The notes beneath the pieces are model-generated. The model saw only the letters and a list, made by a program, of their open reading frames with translations, ran no database searches and had not been told where the DNA came from. This document shows, piece by piece, positions 1 through 7,147 of a DNA stretch of 8,186 nucleotides. The DNA lies in contig JACRDZ010000127.1 of NCBI GenBank assembly GCA_016212735.1, forward strand, positions 1-8,186, in the 5' to 3' direction. The DNA comes from Candidatus Firestoneibacteriota bacterium (GTDB lineage Bacteria > JACRDZ01). How positions within the stretch are numbered: position 1 is the first letter of the stretch; every line of letters begins with the position of its first letter. A program made the translations under genes and the position numbers.

Positions 1-3000
1 CCAGACATATACTGTCTTTGATCCACTGCCGCTTGATAATGTAAATGATACGTTATTTGAATAGCTTGCTGTAGAAGTAATTGTTACCCATCCTGAAGCA
101 GATGAAGTTGGTTTTAGCGAACTTTCGGATACATAATAACCAATCACACCCACGTTATCAGTAGCTGAAATATTTAATGTTACTGTAGTTGAATTCGCTG
201 TAGATACACCGCTATTAATAAAATTAATAACTGTATTATTGGCTGGTATATTATCATTTTTAGGAGTTGCACTTACTTCATCTGATAAATCACTTTCTCC
301 ATTGCCATTCACTGCTGTTACAGCATAATAATATTTAGTTCCATTTGTTAAACTTGTGTGAGAATATGGATTTGTTACTCCAATAAAATTAGAACTATTT
401 ATTGAGACTCCTGATGTCTTTGACCAACAGATATTGTATGAAGCTGCATCCGACACATTATTCCAGCTTATTGATACATTACTGTCTCCGGCTTTAGCTA
501 TTACATTCATAGGAGGCATCGGAGGTAAATTATTTTTTAAAGCCAGATTATGCCATCCACCGGCAGCTATGTTTGTTATTTCAGTAAGATCAGACACTTG
601 AACCGGTGTAGAACTTTTTAACACTGCGGATCCATTCCCAAGTTGATAATAACTATTATCTCCCCATGCCCAAACTGTGCCATTGCTCTTTAGAGCTGCA
701 CTATGCCATGATCCGCAAACTATAGCTTTCACTCCGGTAAGTCCTGGTACTTGAACTGGTGTATACCTATCTGTCGTAGTTCCATCTCCAAGCCGTCCGA
801 CATTATTATATCCCCATGCCCAAACTGTGCTATCGCTTTTTAAAGCTAGATTATGCCATCCGCCGGCAGCTATAGCTATTACTCCGGTAAGTCCGGATAC
901 TTGAACCGGGGTATAACTTCCTATTGTTGTATTATTTCCAAGCTGTCCATAAGAATTATTACCCCATGTCCAAACTGTGCCATCGTGCTTTAAAACAATA
1001 CTATGCCATGCACCTCCAGCTATAGCTTTCACTCCAATAAGTCCGGATACTTTGACTGGCGTAGAATTTACTTTTATCGTTGTGTCATATCCTGCTTGAC
1101 CAAAATCATTATTTCCCCATGTCCAAACAGTACTATCATTCTTTAAAGCCATACTATGCCAGCTGCCTCCGGCTATGGATGCTATTCCGGTTAGTACGGA
1201 TACTTGAGTCGGAGTACGCTTTTCTTTTATCGTTGTATCATATCCTAGCTGACCAAAGTCATTATTTCCCCATGCCCAAACTGTGCCATCTTTCTTTAAA
1301 GCAATACTATGCCTTCCGCCTCCGCCTATAGCTGTTATTCCGGTTAGTCCGGATACTTGAACAGGGGAGTGTCTTTCTGTTATACTTCCATCACCCAGTT
1401 GACCATAATAATTGTTTCCCCATGTCCAAACTGTGCCATCATTATTTAAAGCAATACTATGGGAAGCACTTGCATCAGGATTAGTTGTTTTTACTCCGCC
1501 TCCTGCTATAGCTATTATTTTTGTAAGGTCAAACACTTGAATAGGGGTTTTTCTTATTGTCGTCGTATTATCTCCAAGTTGACCGTTACTATTATCTCCC
1601 CATGTCCAGAGCATATTTGTTGATATTAATATTGGAACTGCTGACACCTGATTCGACTCAATACTTTCCCCATTGCTATTTATTGCTGTTACAACATAAT
1701 AATATTTTGTTCCATTGGTTAGACCTATATGAGTATACGGGCTTGTTACTCCTGAAATCTTTTTACCGTTTATATTTGTAACTCCTGAAGCTGTTCCCCA
1801 ATAAATATTGTATGAAGTTGCACTCGGTACACTTTTCCATGTTATTATTACCTGACCATCTCCGGATTTAGCTGCAACATTAAGAGGTGCTATCGGAGAT
1901 AAACTATTTTTTAAAGCCATACTATGCCAGTTACCTGCGGCTATAGTTGTTGCTCCAGTTAGTCCGGTCACTTGAACTGGTGAAAGCCTATCTGTTGTAG
2001 TTCCATCTCCAAGTCGACCAGAACTATTACTTCCCCATGCCCATACTGTAGTATTATTCTTTAAAGCTATACTATGCCAACCGCCTCCGGCTATAGCTGT
2101 TACATCTGTTAGTCCGGACACTTGAACAGGTGTACTCCTATCTGTTGTAGTCCCATCTCCAAGCTGTCCTTGTTCATTATACCCCCATGACCATACTGTC
2201 CCATTTTTCTTTAAAGCCATACTATGCCAACCGCCTCCGGTTATAGCTATTACCTCTGTTAATCCGGACACTTGAACAGGCGTACTCCTATCTGTTGTAG
2301 TCCCATCTCCAAGCTGTCCCTCTTTATTATACCCCCATAACCATACTGTCCCATTTTTCTTTAATGCTATGCTATGCCAACCACCTCCGGCTATAGCTAT
2401 TACTTCTGTTAATCCGGACACTTGAACAGGTGTACTCCTATCTGTTGTAGTCCCATCTCCAAGCTGTCCTGAAACATTACTTCCCCATGCCCATACCGTA
2501 CCATCATTTTTCAAGATAATATTATACCTTTTCCCTACAGCTATAGCAGTTACTCCTGTAAGTCCTAACACTTGAACAGGGGTGGATTTATCCTCCTTAG
2601 TTCCATCTCCAAGTTGACCATAATCATTACTTCCCCATGCCCATACTGTGCTATCGTTCTTTAAAGCAATACTATGCCAACCGCCTCCGGCTATAGCTGT
2701 TATTCCTGTAAGTCCTGACACTTGAACAGGGTTATGCCTTTCTGCCGTAGTTCCATCTCCAAGTTGGCCAAAATCATTATTTCCCCATGTCAATACCGTG
2801 CCATCATTCTTTAAAGCTAAGCTATGAGAAAGATAACTATCCGGACTGGTTGCATATACTCCGCCTCCGGCTATGGCTACTATATCAGCAAGATCAGGCA
2901 CTTGAATTGGCGTAGACTTATTTGAAGTTGTATTATCTCCAAGCTGTCCATTGCTATTATTTCCCCATGTCCAAAGAATATTTTGTTGTGTTATTGTGCT

Positions 3001-3432
3001 TCCTGTTGTAAAACTCCATGTATAATTATTTAGCATGCTTTTGCCTGTTGAGTCCATAACTCCGGTGGTAATCTTAGCAGTATATTTCGTATAATTAGCT
3101 AAATCTGCCGATGGTTTAAAAGTTGCTGTTTTATCTTTGTAAGTATAATTTCCATTTTCCGGTGTGGACCCATTATATAAAAGAAAAGTTGTAGAATTAA
3201 TGGTGTTAGCATTGATTTCTTTATTAAAAGTTGCTGCTATTTTTGTATTTATAGGAACAGAAGCAGCTCCATTATCAGGGGTAGTTGAAACTATAGTAGG
3301 AGATAGATAGCTTGAAGCAGTATTATCATATTCACTAACTTTAGGTTTTTCTTTCACATTACAACTAAGTGCAAGCATATATAAAAAAAGGAACAAAAAA
3401 ATCAAAGTAAGTTTAAAATAATATTTAGACAT
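1..3432 (-). CDS. Large RCC1-repeat / FN3 / Ig-like lipoprotein, 3' end cut by window edge
   Basis: The frame is open for 1144 codons from ATG at 3432 to base 1 with no stop and runs off the window, so the C-terminus is missing. Start choice: GGAGGA (3441-3446) lies 8 bases upstream. Residues 1-24 form a lipoprotein signal (hydrophobic stretch, then LALSC with Cys24; a loose lipobox). Residues about 44-146 look like an SbsA-type Ig-like domain (Big_5). Residues 154-509 hold seven RCC1 repeats of about 50 residues (WxWGxNxxGQLGDGTT ... PVQVxGL ... GGGWHSxALK). Residues 510-600 are an FN3 domain, 609-968 seven more RCC1 repeats, 969-1058 a second FN3, and from about 1064 another Ig-like module begins (TDNVGVIGYYVSE, ending KTVYVW). 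RCC1 repeats form seven-bladed propellers, so two propellers are expected. It is the last visible gene of a three-gene cluster, 15 bases after the TPR/barrel gene. Probable role: surface or periplasmic binding; ligand unknown. Confidence 0.9.
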   Translation of the reverse strand, partial: MSKYYFKLTLIFLFLFLYMLALSCNVKEKPKVSEYDNTASSYLSPTIVSTTPDNGAASVPINTKIAATFNKEINANTINSTTFLLYNGSTPENGNYTYKDKTATFKPSADLANYTKYTAKITTGVMDSTGKSMLNNYTWSFTTGSTITQQNILWTWGNNSNGQLGDNTTSNKSTPIQVPDLADIVAIAGGGVYATSPDSYLSHSLALKNDGTVLTWGNNDFGQLGDGTTAERHNPVQVSGLTGITAIAGGGWHSIALKNDSTVWAWGSNDYGQLGDGTKEDKSTPVQVLGLTGVTAIAVGKRYNIILKNDGTVWAWGSNVSGQLGDGTTTDRSTPVQVSGLTEVIAIAGGGWHSIALKKNGTVWLWGYNKEGQLGDGTTTDRSTPVQVSGLTEVIAITGGGWHSMALKKNGTVWSWGYNEQGQLGDGTTTDRSTPVQVSGLTDVTAIAGGGWHSIALKNNTTVWAWGSNSSGRLGDGTTTDRLSPVQVTGLTGATTIAAGNWHSMALKNSLSPIAPLNVAAKSGDGQVIITWKSVPSATSYNIYWGTASGVTNINGKKISGVTSPYTHIGLTNGTKYYYVVTAINSNGESIESNQVSAVPILISTNMLWTWGDNSNGQLGDNTTTIRKTPIQVFDLTKIIAIAGGGVKTTNPDASASHSIALNNDGTVWTWGNNYYGQLGDGSITERHSPVQVSGLTGITAIGGGGRHSIALKKDGTVWAWGNNDFGQLGYDTTIKEKRTPTQVSVLTGIASIAGGSWHSMALKNDSTVWTWGNNDFGQAGYDTTIKVNSTPVKVSGLIGVKAIAGGAWHSIVLKHDGTVWTWGNNSYGQLGNNTTIGSYTPVQVSGLTGVIAIAAGGWHNLALKSDSTVWAWGYNNVGRLGDGTTTDRYTPVQVPGLTGVKAIVCGSWHSAALKSNGTVWAWGDNSYYQLGNGSAVLKSSTPVQVSDLTEITNIAAGGWHNLALKNNLPPMPPMNVIAKAGDSNVSISWNNVSDAASYNICWSKTSGVSINSSNFIGVTNPYSHTSLTNGTKYYYAVTAVNGNGESDLSDEVSATPKNDNIPANNTVINFINSGVSTANSTTVTLNISATDNVGVIGYYVSESSLKPTSSASGWVTITSTASYSNNVSFTLSSGSGSKTVYVW
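2059..2508 (-). repeat. Three near-identical 150-bp tandem repeats inside the RCC1 gene
   Basis: Units start at 2059, 2209 and 2359 and encode RCC1 blades 4-6 of the first propeller, 50 codons each. The 57 bases at 2113-2169 recur identically at 2413-2469 and with one change at 2263-2319. Neighbouring blades (for example 2509 onward) are much more diverged at DNA level. This points to recent duplication or gene conversion of whole blades while the frame is kept. Confidence 0.85.
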
Positions 3433-3447
3433 TCTTATATTCCTCCT

Positions 3448-4461
3448 TTAAAAATACCATCCTAATCCTGCACGGAAGCTATCAATTTTTTTTGCTCCTC
3501 GTATATCAGTTTCAATAAAATATTTTTTACCATTTATTTTAATACCGACAAAATATTCTTTTTTAAAATCATTATCAACCTTCAGCTTATAACTTTCGCC
3601 GCTTACTTGACTGTTTGATGAAGAATAATTTAGATCACCATTAAGTTTCAAATCATAAAATCCCACAGATAGCCATGAAAAAAAGGTCGCTGCAGCTCCT
3701 GTTCGAGATTCTTTCCACTTAACTTTTCGTTTCCACTGTTCCGAAAGAACATCTTTTTCATTTTCAAAATTTAGATATTCCCATCTCATGTCCAGATTAA
3801 TTTTTCTTAATGGCAATACAATTATTTTTGCGCCATAACCATAAGCAAATGATGTCTTTCCATAATCAAGAGGTAATGCTAAACCAGCGCCGCCTGCTTC
3901 TAAATAAACAGAAAATAATTTGGCAAATCCACATTCAAATTTTAATAATTCCGTGCGATAATTTGCCGTAATTTTGTCATTTTTATTCTCGTTAACTACT
4001 TCTCTTAAATAATCCTGATATTCAATTGCAATAGAAGATTTTTTATCAGGGATGCATTCCCACCATGATTTAAATACCAATGCTGTATTACTATCATCAA
4101 TTTCTTTTCGAGCTTTATCATATAATTCTATTATTTCTATAGAGTGAACTTCCGTATCGAGGGTTTTAAACGGTTTTATTCTTATGGCTTGCTTAAAAGC
4201 TTGTTTTGCTTCTAATTCTTTTCCTAACAAATTATAACAAAGACCAGAATAAAAATAAACATCATAAAATTTATCAGGGTCAGTACATTTTTCTATTGTG
4301 GAACTTATAAACAAAAATTTTTTAATAGCTTCTTCCCATTTAGCGTTTTCATATAATTCTATCCCTTCTTTTAATAAAGAATCGATGTTGTTTTGGTCTT
4401 TTGAAAAAATAGATGTGTTAATTATTAAAAAAATTAAAACATAAAAAAATAATTTTTTCAC
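3448..4461 (-). CDS. Exported TPR protein with probable outer-membrane beta-barrel C-terminal domain
   Basis: 337 residues, starting at GTG (4459-4461) with AAGGGA (4469-4474) 7 bases upstream; no nearby in-frame ATG competes. Residues 1-20 are a signal peptide (MKK, hydrophobic core, then IFS-KDQ). Residues about 24-120 are helical and TPR-like: LLKEGIELYENAKWEEAIKK and a second copy around YSGLCYNLLGKELEAKQAFK, ending IRIKP. From about 165 the pattern changes to short alternating strands rich in Tyr, Phe and Gly, and the protein ends RAGLGWYF. A C-terminal aromatic is typical of outer-membrane barrels recognised by BamA. About 170 residues would fit a small, roughly eight-stranded barrel; that strand count is inferred. 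It lies 13 bases after the caspase gene and 15 bases before the RCC1 lipoprotein gene, so it is probably co-transcribed. No catalytic motif is visible. It could be an assembly or anchoring partner for either neighbour. Confidence 0.85.
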   Translation of the reverse strand: MKKLFFYVLIFLIINTSIFSKDQNNIDSLLKEGIELYENAKWEEAIKKFLFISSTIEKCTDPDKFYDVYFYSGLCYNLLGKELEAKQAFKQAIRIKPFKTLDTEVHSIEIIELYDKARKEIDDSNTALVFKSWWECIPDKKSSIAIEYQDYLREVVNENKNDKITANYRTELLKFECGFAKLFSVYLEAGGAGLALPLDYGKTSFAYGYGAKIIVLPLRKINLDMRWEYLNFENEKDVLSEQWKRKVKWKESRTGAAATFFSWLSVGFYDLKLNGDLNYSSSNSQVSGESYKLKVDNDFKKEYFVGIKINGKKYFIETDIRGAKKIDSFRAGLGWYF

Positions 4462-4468
4462 CTGAAAA

Positions 4469-4474
4469 TCCCTT
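4469..4474 (-). promoter_or_regulatory. Ribosome binding site that supports a GTG start
   Basis: Read on the minus strand, AAGGGA sits directly after the TAA of the caspase gene (4475-4477) and 7 bases before the GTG at 4461. It supports the GTG as the real start and, with the 13-base gap, translational coupling between the two genes. Confidence 0.6.
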
Positions 4475-6568
4475 TTATTTTGTCTGCAGCTTTCTGCCTA
4501 TCATTCTAGTTTCATTGGAAGATAAATTTATTTTCTCTGTTATATTACGATATTTATCACTACTACCTGGTTCTATTACAATTTCATGTTCTCCAGGAAG
4601 AATTTTGTATTTAGTTTTACCGGTAATTCCTAAATATTTACCATCAAGATATACTTTTCCCCATGGAATTGAATTAACAATAATATAACCCGATAGTTTT
4701 ACTGGTAATTCAATATTAAGCATTTTCCGTTCTCCTGATATTATTTGAATTTTTTGCGTGATAACATCATATTCATTTGATTTTTCCGGAACTACTTTAA
4801 TTTCATATTCACCAGGTTTTATTTCTGCTTTGTTTATTTGAGATGTTGCGCTTATTGGATTTATCAAATCATTATTAATATATACTTTTGCTAAAACATT
4901 TGCGGAAACAGATAAAGAACCTTGAAGTATGAACGGCAAATTAATATTAAGAATTTTTTGCTCTGCAGGAGAAATTTGAATTTTTTGTGTAACAATATCA
5001 TATTCATTTGCTTTATCAGGAACAACTCTAATTTCATATTCACCGGGTTTTATTTCTTCCTTATTAATAGATATTGCACTTAACGGATTTGCCAATTCAT
5101 TATTAATAAATAATTTTGCTGATGTATTTGTGGAAACTGTTAAGGAACCGAGCTTAAATGGTAAATTAATATTAAGAGATTTTCGTTCTGCTGTGGAAAT
5201 TTGAATTTTTTGTGTAACAATATCATATTCATTTGCTTTATCAGGAACAACTCTAATTTCATATTCACCAGGTCTTATTTCTTCCTTATTAATAGATATT
5301 GCACTTAACGGATTTGCTAATTCATTATTAATAAATAATTTTGCTGATGTATTCGTGGAAACTGTTAAAGAAGCCACTGCATTGGTTGCTTTTTTAAATA
5401 CAAAATCTCCACCATCGTGACCGGAATTTTTAATGACACTATACTCAGGAGTTTGTTCTGAATTACCAGCTACACGTTCTTTAACGTGATAATAAAAAAG
5501 CTGCTCTGCGGAAAAAGATTCTTCTTCGATTTCCTGCAAAGCATGTATAAAATTATATGCAAATACGGAATTCCCATCTTTCCCGCTGTCCGATACAGGC
5601 TCATTCCCTCCGCTTGCCATTAATGTCCTGGAGGGTTTTCTTATCATTTTTTCTAAATATTTATTGCCAATATTTACTGAAATATCTCTGGTCATAGTAC
5701 CCGAAAAACAGCTATCTGCCACAACAAGAACATGCTTTGATGCCAGATGTATAATATTTGATATTATAGAATCTGCAATTATCATATTGGTAAAATCATC
5801 CTTCATGGCATCTACTGGTATCCAGTAAGCTTTGTTAGCAATTTTATCAAAATATCCGTGCCCTGCATAATAAAGTAAAAAATTATCATTCTCCTTCATG
5901 CTTTTGACATAATCATTAAAGGAATGCAAAATATCGCTTCGGGTAGCATCAAGCAATATTTTAGTTTTAAAACCAAATTTTTTATTTAATATTTTTTCAA
6001 CCTCTTTGGCATCATTCACAGCTGTTTCTAATTTAGGAAAATTTTTATAATTATTATTTCCAATTATTAAGGCATAATAATTCCCGCTGCCAGTTAAATC
6101 ATCTTTTATGGCATCTGTCAGATTTTTTTCCTGTTGAATAATAACTTCTTGATTTTTCCCTATGATTGTAAAAATTACTTGTGCCTTATTTCCATAAATA
6201 TCCATTGCATTGATTGATATCTGGTTATCGCCGGGCTTTAAATTAATCATCATCCTGAACACGCCCTCTTTATCAACCGCGACTTTTTTTTGATTTATTA
6301 TTAGAGCAGCTATTTCAGAACTATCTTTAATTCTTCCGGTAACTGCGGTTGGTTGATTTTCCTGAATTATTTCGATATTCTTGTCCTGATGTGAAGTAAT
6401 AATTATTTCAGGCGGTATTGTGTCATTTTCTGATTTATTCTTTTCCAGGTCAATATTTCGAGTAGCATCATTATTTATTTCCGTAAAATTAGAAGGCTCA
6501 TTTGCGAGAAGTAATTTAGTAAAAGATAATATCAATAAAAATATTAATACTATAATTTTTTCTCTCAT
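4475..6568 (-). CDS. Exported caspase-like (peptidase C14) protein with four PEGA-type repeats
   Basis: Start set at ATG 6568 (697 residues, MREKIIVL...), because AGAGGG (6575-6580) lies 6 bases upstream; an in-frame ATG at 6583 has no such site. Numbering from MREK: signal peptide about 1-22 (ending LLLAN); an Ig-like stretch about 52-137 (PPEIIITS ... PGDNQISINAMDIYGN); a C14 caspase domain about 163-392. The catalytic His is His237 in YYAGHG and the catalytic Cys is Cys287 in DSCFSG, 50 residues apart as usual for the fold; GNNNYKNFPKLETAVNDA at the domain start is also typical. Then come four PEGA-type beta repeats of about 75 residues (about 400-697). The first two are almost identical, the third is similar, and the fourth is divergent but most canonical (WGKVYLDGKYLG ... 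LPGEHEI). Many metacaspases cleave after Arg/Lys; specificity here is not visible. The signal peptide places it outside the cytoplasm. It is first gene of a cluster with a TPR/barrel protein and an RCC1 lipoprotein. Substrate unknown. Confidence 0.92.
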   Translation of the reverse strand: MREKIIVLIFLLILSFTKLLLANEPSNFTEINNDATRNIDLEKNKSENDTIPPEIIITSHQDKNIEIIQENQPTAVTGRIKDSSEIAALIINQKKVAVDKEGVFRMMINLKPGDNQISINAMDIYGNKAQVIFTIIGKNQEVIIQQEKNLTDAIKDDLTGSGNYYALIIGNNNYKNFPKLETAVNDAKEVEKILNKKFGFKTKILLDATRSDILHSFNDYVKSMKENDNFLLYYAGHGYFDKIANKAYWIPVDAMKDDFTNMIIADSIISNIIHLASKHVLVVADSCFSGTMTRDISVNIGNKYLEKMIRKPSRTLMASGGNEPVSDSGKDGNSVFAYNFIHALQEIEEESFSAEQLFYYHVKERVAGNSEQTPEYSVIKNSGHDGGDFVFKKATNAVASLTVSTNTSAKLFINNELANPLSAISINKEEIRPGEYEIRVVPDKANEYDIVTQKIQISTAERKSLNINLPFKLGSLTVSTNTSAKLFINNELANPLSAISINKEEIKPGEYEIRVVPDKANEYDIVTQKIQISPAEQKILNINLPFILQGSLSVSANVLAKVYINNDLINPISATSQINKAEIKPGEYEIKVVPEKSNEYDVITQKIQIISGERKMLNIELPVKLSGYIIVNSIPWGKVYLDGKYLGITGKTKYKILPGEHEIVIEPGSSDKYRNITEKINLSSNETRMIGRKLQTK
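4922..5371 (-). repeat. Two near-identical 225-bp in-frame direct repeats encoding PEGA-type units
   Basis: Copies at 5147-5371 and 4922-5146 encode SLTVSTNTSAKLFINNELAN and onward, 75 codons each. They differ at few positions, many of them silent (for example cca/ccg, gct/gcc, att-cgt/att-tgt), with an Arg/Lys change before PGEYEI. A third copy just downstream (about 4918-4690) is recognisable in protein but clearly diverged in DNA. The pattern indicates a recent unit duplication. Confidence 0.85.
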
Positions 6569-6574
6569 TTTCAT

Positions 6575-6580
6575 CCCTCT
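6575..6580 (-). promoter_or_regulatory. Ribosome binding site deciding the start of the caspase gene
   Basis: Minus-strand AGAGGG lies 6 bases before the ATG at 6568. The longer reading from ATG 6583 would place this site inside the gene and has only an AT-rich leader without a GGAG-like motif. The resulting N-terminus MREK is also a better signal-peptide start than MRGMKMREK. Confidence 0.6.
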
Positions 6581-6609
6581 CATTAATTATTTAAGAAGAG
6601 CTATATTTT

Positions 6610-6615
6610 ATTATA
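6610..6615 (-). promoter_or_regulatory. Possible -10 box (TATAAT) of the caspase cluster
   Basis: Minus strand TATAAT, 41 bases before the proposed ATG. Its first two bases coincide with the end of the fold-back element at 6614-6777, so the box would be made at the insertion junction. No convincing -35 box lies 16-18 bases upstream (CGAAAT-like only), so this is a weak call in AT-rich DNA. Confidence 0.3.
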
Positions 6616-6777
6616 TACTCAGAGAGGTCCTAATTTCGCATTTTTCGCTGGTCTTTGACATCGATAGCTGCGTTGCTCAGGTTCGAAATAGTACAAGACT
6701 ATTTCTCACCTTCGCGCCTTGCTCTCAATGCCAAATCCTCACCGAAAAAAAGCGAATCTATGACCTCGCTGAGTATA
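6614..6777. mobile_element. Fold-back, MITE-like element (about 164 bp)
   Basis: The ends TATACTCAGAGAGGTC (6614-6629) and its inverted copy with one mismatch (6762-6777) start an imperfect palindrome that continues inward, with TTCGC and T-rich blocks pairing. It closes at the perfect inner arms GAAATAGT / ACTATTTC around 6684-6704. TA at both outer edges could be a target duplication of the Tc1/mariner-IS630 type, but TATA belongs to both ends and the exact boundary is uncertain. There is no transposase and no credible ORF, so if mobile it is non-autonomous. It lies immediately upstream of the caspase cluster promoter region. Confidence 0.6.
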
Positions 6778-6882
6778 CATTTATTAATATGTCAATTTAC
6801 TCTATCTTATTGGGTGCAATTAAAAATGTCAACAAAATTTTAGTTAACAAACTATCCCCTCTAATAATAGAAATTAGTTCTC

Positions 6883-6956
6883 TGTCATTCTGAGCGAAGC
6901 GAAGAATCTGTTTTTAAAGTATGGAAAGCAGATTCTTCGCTTCGCTCAGAATGACA
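6883..6956. repeat. Perfect 28-bp inverted repeat with 18-base loop
   Basis: Arms 6883-6910 (TGTCATTCTGAGCGAAGCGA and onward) and 6929-6956 are exact reverse complements, GC-richer than the surroundings. I recognise the CATTCTGAGCGAAGCGAAG core as a sequence that recurs in intergenic DNA of many unrelated bacterial genomes; its origin is not known to me. It would form a very stable hairpin in RNA from either strand, but no T-run follows either arm, so a standard intrinsic terminator is unlikely. Confidence 0.8.
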
Positions 6957-7147
6957 ACACAAGCTAATGATACCATTTTAATTAATTACAATATTTACGT
7001 TAGTAATAAAACTTTGGTAATAATCTAATTGAAATCAAATAAAATATAGCTTTTTATTGAAATATTCCTTCCTTAACTTAACACCTATGGCGTGCATCCC
7101 CGCATTTGTAAAACAGTTATAAACCACGAAGTTTACTAAAATTTTAA

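Larger units (their letters stand above)
6569..7147. other. Non-coding region of about 580 bases between the small exported protein and the caspase gene
   Basis: It holds a fold-back element (6614-6777), a perfect hairpin-forming inverted repeat (6883-6956), and a 14-base inverted pair of AGCTATATTTTATT at 6599-6612 and 7038-7051. Open frames crossing it on the plus strand run through the palindromes, have no good ribosome site and no recognisable product, so I see no gene here. Bases 6957-7147 are plain AT-rich DNA apart from a GC-richer patch at about 7087-7107. No clear terminator with a T-run follows the small gene that ends at 7148. Confidence 0.6.

Noticed and set aside
1080..1781. Plus-strand open frames at 1080-1331 and 1557-1781
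   Set aside because: They lie inside the minus-strand RCC1 gene, are rich in Leu/Tyr from reading Gly/Trp/Asn codons backward, repeat with the blades and have no ribosome site.
2059..2508. Regular 150-bp repeats as a CRISPR array or satellite
   Set aside because: Period equals 50 codons, the frame is preserved and each unit encodes an RCC1 blade; there are no repeat-spacer units.
6420..6893. Plus-strand open frames at 6420-6893 and 6655-6843
   Set aside because: They run from the antisense of the caspase gene through the fold-back element. Their low-complexity products have no domain pattern and no good ribosome site. Treated as chance reading of repeat DNA.
6883..6956. Inverted repeat as an intrinsic terminator
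   Set aside because: The stem is strong but no T-run follows on either strand and the loop is 18 bases long.
7087..7107. GC-rich patch GGCGTGCATCCCCGCA as a small RNA or terminator
   Set aside because: Only short imperfect pairing (GCG/CGC) is possible and there is no T-run; nothing supports a gene.
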